Source: an uncultured Asticcacaulis sp.
Lineage (GTDB): Bacteria; Pseudomonadota; Alphaproteobacteria; Caulobacterales; Caulobacteraceae
NCBI GenBank assembly: GCA_946480525.1
Contig: CAMLLA010000182.1
Coordinates: 1-8,050 of the forward strand
Reading direction: 5' to 3'
DNA: 8,050 bases
The notes beneath the pieces were generated by a model. The model searched no databases and was not told the origin of the DNA. It worked only from the letters and a program-made list of their open reading frames with translations. Below, piece by piece: positions 1 through 6,600 of this stretch (positions are counted from its first letter, which is position 1; each line of letters starts with the position of its first letter). Made by a program: the position numbers and the translations under genes.

Positions 1-38
1 CCCGCCCGGCCTGGGCATTACGCCACGCCGGGGTTTAA
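1..38 (+). CDS. possible 3' end of an upstream gene (partial)
   Basis: One frame is open from the left edge to a TAA at 36-38 and would encode a C-terminus ending in WALRHAGV. The stop lies 12 bases before the cysH start and just overlaps the cysH ribosome binding site, which is the spacing expected of an operon. In alphaproteobacteria the genes before cysH are often sulfite reductase (cysI) and a small DUF934 protein, so one of these is a reasonable guess from context. Twelve codons are far too few to identify a family, and the open frame could be chance. Confidence 0.3.
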   Translation, partial: RPAWALRHAGV

Positions 39-41
39 GGA
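37..41 (+). promoter_or_regulatory. ribosome binding site of cysH
   Basis: AAGGA lies 9 bases before the ATG at 51. It supports that start codon and suggests translation initiates independently even if transcription comes from an upstream gene. Confidence 0.6.
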
Positions 42-50
42 CAGAAGACC

Positions 51-797
51 ATGACGGTCCTGATCGACATCGCCCGCGACCTGCAGAGGTCGGAAAACGG
101 CCAGCGTGCCGCGGAACTCAGCGCACGCTATGAAGACATGACGCCGCAGGAGATCCTGCGCGACGCCATCCGCAACCAGTTCTTCGGCGACATCACCCTG
201 TCGTCGTCATTCGGCGCCGACTCCGCCGTGCTGCTGCACATGGTATCGGAGATAGATCCCGGCCTGCCGGTACTGTTTCTCGACACCGACCGGCACTTCT
301 TCCAGACCCTGCAATACCGCGATGAGCTGGCCCAGCGCCTCGGCCTGACCAATGTCATCAATCTCAAGGCTGATGAAAAGGAAGCCGCTGACGAGGACAG
401 CAAGGGCACGCTATGGCGGACCAATCCCGACCAGTGCTGCGACCTGCGCAAGGTGCGGCCGCTGAACAAGGTCATGGAAGACTACGGCGCCTGGATTTCC
501 GGCCGCAAGCGCCACCAGTCCAAGACACGCACCAACCTGCCCATCGTCGAATGGGACGGCCGCCACTTCAAGGTCAATCCGCTGGCCAAGTGGGGGCAGG
601 CCGACCTCGACGCCTATTTCGCTGCGCACGATCTGCCGCCGCACCCGCTGGTCGACCAGGGCTTTCCGTCGATCGGCTGCTTCACCTGCACCAAGCCGGT
701 GGAAAAGGGCCAGGACGCCCGCGCCGGCCGCTGGGCCGGGACCGAAAAGGTCGAATGCGGCATCCACAACCCGATCTATGGCGGCGACGGGATTTAG
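51..797 (+). CDS. cysH: assimilatory sulfonucleotide (APS/PAPS) reductase, 4Fe-4S type
   Basis: This cytoplasmic enzyme reduces adenylyl sulfate (APS), or PAPS, to sulfite with thioredoxin as electron donor, the step before sulfite reductase in cysteine synthesis. The 248-residue length is normal. Visible landmarks are the nucleotide-binding loop SSSFGADSA (51-59), the LDTDRHF segment (78-84), a Cys-Cys pair (129-130), the substrate-binding GRKRHQS segment (151-157), a CxxC pair (210, 213) and the C-terminal ECGIH motif (235-239), whose Cys236 is the catalytic cysteine. The CC plus CxxC set is the [4Fe-4S] ligand set of bacterial APS reductases and is missing from enterobacterial-type PAPS reductases. 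APS is therefore the likelier substrate, although such genes are often annotated as phosphoadenylyl-sulfate reductase. The usual LDTG motif reads LDTD here. The gene appears to be the last of an operon entering from the left and converges on the lipocalin gene. Confidence 0.95.
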   Translation: MTVLIDIARDLQRSENGQRAAELSARYEDMTPQEILRDAIRNQFFGDITLSSSFGADSAVLLHMVSEIDPGLPVLFLDTDRHFFQTLQYRDELAQRLGLTNVINLKADEKEAADEDSKGTLWRTNPDQCCDLRKVRPLNKVMEDYGAWISGRKRHQSKTRTNLPIVEWDGRHFKVNPLAKWGQADLDAYFAAHDLPPHPLVDQGFPSIGCFTCTKPVEKGQDARAGRWAGTEKVECGIHNPIYGGDGI

Positions 798-807
798 AAA
801 GCCCCCC

Positions 808-1359
808 TTAATGTTTCGTTTCGCGGATCAGCTTGGTGTCGTAGCCAAGTTCCGCCACCCGCTTGATCAGCTCGTCCCGGAAACCCTGTGACGGATGGGC
901 ATTGCGGCTCAGTATCCACAGATACTTGCCCGATGGCTCGCCTACGATCGACCAGGTGTAGTCGTCGGCGTGGTCCAGTACCCAGTAGTCGCCAAAATAG
1001 AAGGGCCCGAAGAAGGACACCTTCAGCTTGGCATTGTTGCTGTCCGGCACGATCTTGGCCTTGCCGTCTGACGACTTGCCCGGCTTGCCGTCGCGCTGGC
1101 CACAGGTGTTGAGGATATCGACCTGTCCGTCTTCGGCCAGGCTGTATTCGGCGGTAACGCCGTCGCAACCTTTCTCAAACCGGTTTTCGTAACGGCCAAG
1201 TTCATACCACTTGCCGAGATACGATTTGAGGTCGACGGGTTTGACGGGCTGCGGAACGGACCTGTTGCCGACCGGCATGGCGGTGGCAACGCTGGCCCCG
1301 ACCGCTACGGCGGCGAAGGACAGCAGGGCAATGGGAACGGCGAAATCGCGCGGCTTCAT
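808..1359 (-). CDS. blc: Blc-type bacterial lipocalin, secreted
   Basis: This is a small beta-barrel protein of the Blc/apolipoprotein D-like lipocalin family, which binds lipids or other hydrophobic molecules and is linked to envelope maintenance. The 183-residue product has a Sec-type signal peptide: MKPR, a hydrophobic stretch to about residue 25, then a likely cleavage after ATA (25-27). The lipocalin signature GKWYELGRYENRFEKGC (49-65) carries the G-x-W core, and Cys65 and Cys86 could form a disulfide. A second conserved stretch, GDYWVLDHADDYTWSIVGEP (123-142), leads into LWILSRN. The start at 1359 is chosen over an in-frame ATG at 1419 because GGAG lies 8 bases before it and the signal peptide then begins directly at the methionine. 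Unlike E. coli Blc there is no lipobox cysteine, so the protein is probably soluble in the periplasm and not a lipoprotein. It stands divergent to the protease-like gene. The ligand is unknown. Confidence 0.9.
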   Translation of the reverse strand: MKPRDFAVPIALLSFAAVAVGASVATAMPVGNRSVPQPVKPVDLKSYLGKWYELGRYENRFEKGCDGVTAEYSLAEDGQVDILNTCGQRDGKPGKSSDGKAKIVPDSNNAKLKVSFFGPFYFGDYWVLDHADDYTWSIVGEPSGKYLWILSRNAHPSQGFRDELIKRVAELGYDTKLIRETKH

Positions 1360-1367
1360 AGGGTGCA

Positions 1368-1371
1368 CTCC
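1368..1371 (-). promoter_or_regulatory. ribosome binding site of the lipocalin gene
   Basis: GGAG on the minus strand sits 8 bases before the ATG at 1359. It decides the start against the longer reading from 1419, which would place about 20 mostly non-hydrophobic residues ahead of the signal peptide. Confidence 0.6.
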
Positions 1372-1406
1372 AATCGGGACGGCGTGACCATGTACGTCGG
1401 CGGATA

Positions 1407-1435
1407 AGAATGCGATCACTGGCCTGCGCTTTCAA
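1407..1435 (-). promoter_or_regulatory. weak sigma70-like promoter candidate for the lipocalin gene
   Basis: On the minus strand TTGAAA (1430-1435) resembles a -35 box. It is followed after 17 bases by CATTCT (1407-1412), a poor -10 box with three of six consensus bases. Transcription would begin near 1400, downstream of the in-frame ATG at 1419 and upstream of 1359, in agreement with the chosen start. The match is weak and could be chance. Confidence 0.22.
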
Positions 1436-1484
1436 TGTAATCTCCCTATTGTTCCTTTGCAGCGAGGCCACTTAGCCTCCAGCC

Positions 1485-2330
1485 ATGAAACACGCCATTG
1501 CCGCCCTTTTCTTCGCGTTGTTCCTGATACCCCCTGCCCGCGCCGCCGAAGTCGAATTGCCGGCCGCCTTTCGTGACGGCCTGGTTTATCTCAGGGTCTC
1601 GGTAAATGGCGCTGAACCGGTGTGGATGAACCTCGACAACGGCACGTCGCCATCGGCCATCAGCCTCGACTATGCCCACAGCCTGGGCCTCAGGCTGGAT
1701 AAGGCTGCGGGCTGGGGCACGGGCATCGGCCACAAACCGGTCGAGTTCTTCAACACCCAAGCCAATGTAACGGCCGGCGCCGGCATGCGCCGCATCGACT
1801 TTGCCGCCAGCCGGCTCGACGGCATGACCGGGCCAGACGGCAAACCGCTTGCCGGGGTTCTGGGGCACAGCTTTCTGGCGGGGCGTATCCTTGTCATCGA
1901 CTATCCGCGAAACCGCGTCTGGTTCACATCTCGTCTGGAACCCTGTGGATGCGATCTTCCCATGGGCGAGGATTTCAACATTCCGACCGTTCCGGTGAGC
2001 GTAGGCGGGCACCGCATGACGGCCTTGATCGACAGCGGCGGCATGTATGAGCTGCTTGTTACGCCCGCCGGAGTCCGCAAAGCCAGATTGCAGGCCTATG
2101 CCGAAGCCGGCAAACCCCGCACGAGCTACGGTTACGCGGGAGCACAAACGGTCCGCGTCGGCATGGCGCCCGACCTCGTCGTAGGTGTGATCCGCCGTAA
2201 CAAACCGTCGACGGTCTATGGCCCTTTCGGTACGTCTCCACTGAAGTCACAAGCGGCCTTGGGCGCCATGTTTCTCAAGGACTATCGCGTCACACTGAAC
2301 TACAGGGCACGCAAGGTGCGGTTGCAGTAA
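1485..2330 (+). CDS. secreted two-lobe retropepsin-like aspartic protease family protein
   Basis: The 281-residue product begins with a clear Sec signal peptide (hydrophobic core about 5-16, cleavage after ARA at 18-20), so it should act in the periplasm or outside the cell. Two repeats of a retropepsin-like lobe follow. Lobe 1 (about 31-148) has WMNLDNGTS (48-55) and ends with VLGHSFL (125-131) and IDYPRNRVWF. Lobe 2 (about 167-281) has ALIDSGG (180-186) and ends with ALGAMFL (258-264) and LNYRARKVRL. In each, the Asp-x-Gly motif and the later hydrophobic-Gly/Phe-Leu element match the bacterial aspartyl protease family. Asp51 and Asp183 would be the catalytic pair, but lobe 1 has Asp-Asn-Gly where Thr or Ser is usual, so activity is uncertain. 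Cys154 and Cys156 sit in the linker. The start is forced by an in-frame TAG at 1473-1475. No strong ribosome binding site is visible. Substrate and physiological role are unknown. Confidence 0.82.
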   Translation: MKHAIAALFFALFLIPPARAAEVELPAAFRDGLVYLRVSVNGAEPVWMNLDNGTSPSAISLDYAHSLGLRLDKAAGWGTGIGHKPVEFFNTQANVTAGAGMRRIDFAASRLDGMTGPDGKPLAGVLGHSFLAGRILVIDYPRNRVWFTSRLEPCGCDLPMGEDFNIPTVPVSVGGHRMTALIDSGGMYELLVTPAGVRKARLQAYAEAGKPRTSYGYAGAQTVRVGMAPDLVVGVIRRNKPSTVYGPFGTSPLKSQAALGAMFLKDYRVTLNYRARKVRLQ

Positions 2331-2343
2331 AAAATACGGCTTT

Positions 2344-2359
2344 TATCCCATTTGGGATA
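2344..2359. promoter_or_regulatory. 16-base near-perfect palindrome, possible operator
   Basis: TATCCCATTTGGGATA has two 7-base arms (TATCCCA and TGGGATA) around a TT centre. It lies 13 bases after the stop of the protease-like gene. As RNA it could fold only as a six-pair stem with a four-base loop, and no U-tract follows in either direction, so it does not look like an intrinsic terminator. Its size and symmetry suit the binding site of a dimeric regulator. The LuxR-type protein encoded about 130 bases downstream on the opposite strand is a possible binder, but no evidence here ties them together. Confidence 0.4.
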
Positions 2360-2436
2360 TGACGACCGGCACGCGACCCTTTACGAAAAAGGCTTCCTGG
2401 TTCGGTCCGCGCGTCTATTTCGATGCTGCGGCCTGA
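2359..2436 (+). CDS. possible 25-residue small protein or leader peptide
   Basis: ATG at 2359 opens a 25-codon frame ending in TGA at 2434-2436, six bases before the stem of an intrinsic terminator. The peptide is basic in its first half (TRPFTKK, residues 5-11), has an aromatic middle (SWFGPRVYF, 13-21) and ends in DAAA. It has no membrane segment. Third codon positions are mostly G or C, as in the neighbouring genes. The ATG overlaps the right edge of the palindrome. GGGA is only 2 bases from the ATG, too close for a good ribosome binding site, so translation might be leaderless or might not happen. I do not recognise a family. The region could instead be a 3' untranslated tail or a small RNA. 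Confidence 0.3.
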   Translation: MTTGTRPFTKKASWFGPRVYFDAAA

Positions 2437-2442
2437 AAGAAG

Positions 2443-2472
2443 AAGGCGGTCTCTCCCGGGGCCGCCTTTTTT
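2443..2472 (+). terminator. intrinsic terminator between convergent units
   Basis: AAGGCGG (2443-2449) pairs with CCGCCTT (2462-2468) around a 12-base loop, followed by a run of six T (2467-2472). This is a standard Rho-independent terminator for plus-strand transcripts from the protease-like gene or the small ORF. On the minus strand the stem is followed by CTTCTTT, a poorer U-tract, so it may also end the regulator transcript, whose stop codon is about 20 bases away. Confidence 0.75.
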
Positions 2473-2493
2473 GCCTGTTCTCACTCTCCGCAC

Positions 2494-3579
2494 TCAAGCC
2501 AGGCGCAACGGCGGCAAGGACAGCACCGCCGCAGCGATCTGCGTCTGCCGCCGGCAACCGAGCTTGGCCATTATGGTCTTAACCTGCCCCCGCACCGTGC
2601 CTTCGGCAACCCGCCGCTTTTCAGCAATGTCGGCGGGGCTCAGGCCTTCGGCCAGGCTGATGCTGACCTGTGCCTCCGCCTGTGACAAGCCAAACAATTG
2701 CATCAGGTGCCGGTCCAGGTCACGCTGCCGTCCAAACGGCCGCTTGACCATGATCAGAGCCCTGCGCCTGGCGCCCGGGACCACCAGCGGAGACACCGTC
2801 ACACTGAGCGGCGCTTCTCCGATCGAGAGCACGGAAGCCTCCGGCGAAGCGGAATCGGTGGCCAGCGCTATGGCTCGCCGCAGCGGTTCGGCGTCATTGC
2901 CCGAGGCCCGCACGTGACCACGCACCTGACGCAATCCTGCGTGCCCTTTCAACAGTTCTTCGGCGCGGGCATTGTTATCCAGCAACTTGCCATTGCCGTC
3001 GACCTGGAGGATCGCCAGTTCCATGCTGTCGAAACTGCTGCGGGCGGCATTACGGTCGGCGCGCGCCGCCATCAATTCACCGCGCACCGCCATCATCCGC
3101 CTGAGCGCTGTGCTGTGATGATTGATCAGTGCCACTGCGTCCGCGTCAAAGACATCGTGATGGCGTCCGCGCTGAATGCCGAGAGCGCCTACACCGAACG
3201 GCGTGTCGAAGATAATACCCAGACAGCGGAAGGTATCGTCGTCCATCGGACGGATGAACTCATTGTACATGACGCTGCGGGCGAAGACGTCGTCCGCCAC
3301 AAGCGTATTCATGGCGATGGCCTGATTGCGGATACCCGACGCCAGGCCGCTGTTCATCCAGAGATCGTCGCCGGCGAAGTGATCGGCATAGGCCCGCATG
3401 ATCTCATCGGTGAAATAGCGGCTGTGGACCAGAACCTCGTCGCCGCCATGGATGTGCCGCCAGTGCAACAGCGCCGATCGGCCGCCTGCGGCGCTGGCCA
3501 GGGCTTGCGGCAACTCCGCGAACGCCTCATCGTCGAGAATGGCTTCGTAGATCAGATCCTGGCTAAGCGGCAAGCCCAT
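2494..3579 (-). CDS. LuxR/CsgD-family helix-turn-helix transcriptional regulator
   Basis: This is a DNA-binding regulator of 361 residues. The C-terminal LuxR-type helix-turn-helix spans about 294-355: LSQAEAQVSISLAEGLS (298-314) gives the first helices and AEGTVRGQVKTIMAKLG (325-341) the recognition helix and its continuation. The middle (about 183-265) looks PAS-like, with MELAILQVDGNGKLLDNN (186-203). The N-terminal part (about 1-165) resembles the start of a common alphaproteobacterial group of roughly 370-residue LuxR-type regulators and probably senses a signal, which is unknown. There is no response-regulator receiver domain with a phosphorylatable aspartate, and I see no autoinducer-binding signature, so quorum sensing should not be assumed. 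A strong ribosome binding site supports the start. It shares the strand of gltB but is separated from it by a strong terminator, so it probably has its own promoter in 3591-3666. Its targets cannot be read from the sequence. Confidence 0.92.
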   Translation of the reverse strand: MGLPLSQDLIYEAILDDEAFAELPQALASAAGGRSALLHWRHIHGGDEVLVHSRYFTDEIMRAYADHFAGDDLWMNSGLASGIRNQAIAMNTLVADDVFARSVMYNEFIRPMDDDTFRCLGIIFDTPFGVGALGIQRGRHHDVFDADAVALINHHSTALRRMMAVRGELMAARADRNAARSSFDSMELAILQVDGNGKLLDNNARAEELLKGHAGLRQVRGHVRASGNDAEPLRRAIALATDSASPEASVLSIGEAPLSVTVSPLVVPGARRRALIMVKRPFGRQRDLDRHLMQLFGLSQAEAQVSISLAEGLSPADIAEKRRVAEGTVRGQVKTIMAKLGCRRQTQIAAAVLSLPPLRLA

Positions 3580-3585
3580 CCCACA

Positions 3586-3590
3586 CCTCC
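3586..3590 (-). promoter_or_regulatory. strong ribosome binding site of the LuxR-type regulator
   Basis: GGAGG on the minus strand lies 6 bases before the ATG at 3579. It is the best ribosome binding site in the window and fixes the start of the regulator. Confidence 0.75.
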
Positions 3591-3666
3591 GCCCCGATCA
3601 TGACGTGGCGTAAGCGGGATAGCAATACGGATCGCTGCGGAAAGTGATCACGGTTCGTGCGGCAGC
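3591..3666 (-). promoter_or_regulatory. probable promoter region of the LuxR-type regulator
   Basis: This stretch between the gltB terminator and the regulator's ribosome binding site must hold the regulator's promoter if the terminator is efficient. No convincing -35/-10 pair stands out. It contains the 8-base palindrome GTGATCAC (3644-3651) and, at 3616-3621, GGGATA, which equals one arm of the palindrome at 2344-2359. Both are short enough to be chance. Confidence 0.35.
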
Positions 3667-3695
3667 AAAAAAGCGGATCCGAAGACCCGCTTTTT
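3667..3695 (-). terminator. strong intrinsic terminator of gltB with UUCG loop
   Basis: On the minus strand an 11-pair stem (arms at 3684-3694 and 3669-3679, one G-U pair) closes a UUCG tetraloop and is followed by six U (3667-3672). C(UUCG)G is one of the most stable RNA hairpins. It begins three bases after the gltB stop codon. Flanking A and T runs make it nearly symmetric, so it could work in both directions, but no plus-strand gene reads into it. Confidence 0.9.
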
Positions 3696-3697
3696 CG

Positions 3698-6600
3698 TTA
3701 CGCTATCTTGGCTTGTCTCTGCTGGATCGCCAAAATCTCATTCGGCATGATCTCGACAAAAGCCTTCAGGCTGTTGTCCCAATCGTCCAGAAGGGTCTTG
3801 GCCTTGGGCGACAGGGTCTTCTCGTAGTGCTCGGTGATCAGCGCCTTCAGGCCGGCCACATTGGCATCCGGCACCGACCGCAGCGTGATGCCCTCGGCGT
3901 TGACGCATGACGCCAGAGCGGCATCGGGGTCATAGACATACGCGACGCCACCGGTCATGCCGGCGCCGAAGTTCTGACCGACCTTACCCAGGATGACGAC
4001 CTTACCGCCCGTCATGTATTCGCAGCCGTGGGCGCCAACGCCTTCGACAATCGTCGTGGCGCCGGAGTTGCGGACGGCGAAGCGTTCACCGACCGAACCG
4101 GCGACAAACAGCTTGCCCGAGGTCGCACCGTACAGGATGGTGTTGCCAGCCAGCGCCTGGCCTTCGTGCCAGACCTTCGGACGGACGATGATGGTCGCAC
4201 CCGACAGGCCCTTGCCGACATAGTCGTTGGCTTCGCCGATCAGGTTGATCGTCAGGCCCTTGACGGCGAACGCGCCCAGCGACTGACCGGCCGAACCGCG
4301 CAGTTCCAGCGTCAGGTGGCCTTCGTCCAGCGTATTGCCAAACTGGCGCACCAAGTGGGACGAGGTCCGCGTGCCGATGGCGCGCATGGTGTTGCGCACA
4401 TCGTAGGTCAGGGTCATCTTTTCCTTGCGCTGAAGCACGTAGGCCGCGTCCTGGACGATCTTGGCGTCCAGCGTGTCGGCCACGGCGTTGCGCTCGGTCG
4501 GCGGGGTGATGATGGCGCTCTCGTCCATCTCGACCTTGACCAGCAGCGGGTTGAGGTCGAGGTCGTCGAGGTGGATGCCGCCGCGCGAGATCTGTTGCAG
4601 CAGATCGGTACGGCCGACCGCTTCCTGAAGGGTGCGCAGGCCCAGAGAGGCCAGGATTTCACGCACTTCGGTGGCGATAAAGGTGAAGAGGTTGATGACC
4701 TTTTCCGGCGTGCCGGTGAACTTGGCGCGCAGGCGCTCGTCCTGGACGCAGACACCGACCGGACAGGTGTTCGACTGGCACTGGCGAACCATCAGACAGC
4801 CGATGGCGACCAGCGAAGCCGTGCCGATACCGAACTCTTCGGCGCCGAGCAGCGCCGCCACGACGATGTCGCGGCCGGTACGCATTCCGCCGTCGGCGCG
4901 CAGACGGATTTGGCCGCGCAGGTTATTGAGCGTCAGCACCTGATGGGCTTCCGACAGACCCAGTTCGAACGGCAGGCCGGCGAACTTGATCGACGACAGC
5001 GGAGACGCCCCCGTGCCGCCGACCTGACCGGACACCAGGATGGCGTCGGCCTTGGCCTTGGCAACGCCGGCGGCGACCGCGCCGATGCCCGATTGCGACA
5101 CCAGCTTGACGGTGACACGGGCGGTCGGGTTGATTTGCTTCAGGTCGTAGATGAGCTGCGCCAGGTCTTCGATCGAGTAGATGTCGTGGTGCGGCGGCGG
5201 GCTGATCAGGCCGACACCCGGCGTCGAGTGGCGCATGCGGGCGATGAATTCCGTGACCTTGAAGCCCGGAAGCTGACCGCCTTCGCCGGGCTTGGCGCCC
5301 TGTGCGACCTTGATCTCGATTTCCTGGCACTGGTTCAGGTATTCGGCGGTGACACCGAAGCGGCCCGAAGCGATCTGCTTGATGGCCGAGTTCGGGTTGT
5401 CGCCGTTCGGACGGCGCTGATAGCGTTCCGGATCCTCACCGCCCTCACCCGACACCGAACGGGCGCCGATGCGGTTCATGGCGATGTTCAGGGTTTCGTG
5501 CGCTTCGGGAGAAAGCGCGCCCAGCGACATGCCCGGCGTGACGAAGCGCTTGCGGATTTCGTTGACGCTTTCGACTTCCTCGATAGCGATCGCCGCCTGC
5601 TTGGGCTGGATGGCCAGCAGGTCGCGCGGGCTGGTCGGCGCCGTCTTCGACATCTTGGCGACCAGACCCGAATAGGTCTTGAAGGTCTCGTAGTCGTCGC
5701 GCGTCGTCGCGTCCTGCAGCAGGTGGATCAGCTTCGGCTGATAGTAGTGGGTCTCGCCAGCGGCGCGCAGTTTGTAGAAACCACCGATGTGCGGGACCGG
5801 ACGCTTGGAGGCAAACGCCTTGGCGTGCAGTTCCGACAGCTTCTGTTCGATGCCCGACAGGCCGATACCCGAAATGCGCGAGGTCACGCCCGGGAAGTAT
5901 TCCGCGACCAGGGCGCGCGACAGGCCGAGCGCTTCGAATTCATAGCCGCCGCGATAGGACGAAATGACCGAAATACCCTTCTTGGCCAGGATCTTCATCA
6001 GACCAGCTTCGATGGCCTTCTTGTAGTTCAGGAAGGCCTTGTGTTCGTCGAGGCCCGGGTAGCGGCCCTGCGCCAGGCGTTCCTGCAGCAGCTCCAGCGA
6101 CAGGTAAGGGTTGATGGCCGTGGCGCCGACGCCGACCAGAACCGCAAAGGCGTGCGGGTCCATGGCTTCGCTTGAACGGACAACGATCGAGACGAACGAG
6201 CGCAGGCCCTTCGCGACCAGGCGCGAATGGACGGCGGCGGCGGCCAGGATCATCGGCACGCCGATCTTGTCGGCGCCCAGCTGTTCGTCGGTGAGGACGA
6301 TCATCGAGGCGCCGTCTTCAACGGCAGCGACGGCTTCGTCACGCAGGCGTTCCAGCGCCCCACGCAAGCCTTCACCCGAAACATCACCCTCTTGCGGAAG
6401 CGCAAAGGTGGCGTCGAGCGTCGCGACTTTACCGGCACTGTCGAAACGAATCATCCGCTCGTACATCAGCGTCGTCAGGAAAGGTGATTCCAGCACGAAG
6501 ACATTGGTCTGCGCTTCGTCCTCAGCCAGGATGTTGCCGAGGTTCTTGAAGCGCGTGCGCAAGGACATGCCCGAGGCTTCACGTAAGGGATCGATCGGCG

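Noticed and set aside
798..807. Shared terminator between cysH and the lipocalin gene
   Set aside because: Only 10 bases separate the stop codons and no hairpin with a U-tract is visible there. Termination must occur inside the opposing genes or by another mechanism.
1357..1419. Longer lipocalin start at 1419
   Set aside because: The extra 20 residues lack signal-peptide character and precede a complete signal peptide that starts at the methionine at 1359, which has its own GGAG.
1446..2147. A 233-codon open frame on the minus strand opposite the protease-like gene
   Set aside because: The plus-strand protein has a signal peptide and two matching lobes. The antisense product shows no domain and looks like a shadow frame.
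2352..2582. A 76-codon plus-strand frame from a TTG start, running through the terminator into the 3' end of the regulator gene
   Set aside because: It reads through the terminator hairpin and overlaps the regulator's helix-turn-helix coding region antisense, has a poor start, and gives a low-complexity Ala/Arg/Ser tail. The shorter ATG frame at 2359 is more plausible.
2698..3603. A 301-codon open frame on the plus strand opposite the LuxR-type gene
   Set aside because: It mirrors the regulator's codon structure, has no family features, and the regulator on the other strand has a clear helix-turn-helix and a strong ribosome binding site.
4028..6175. A 715-codon open frame on the plus strand opposite gltB
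   Set aside because: Its translation is rich in Arg, Asp, Gln and Val with no recognisable domain, and it lies wholly antisense to the highly conserved synthase domain of gltB. Long antisense frames like this are a by-product of strong G/C third-position bias.
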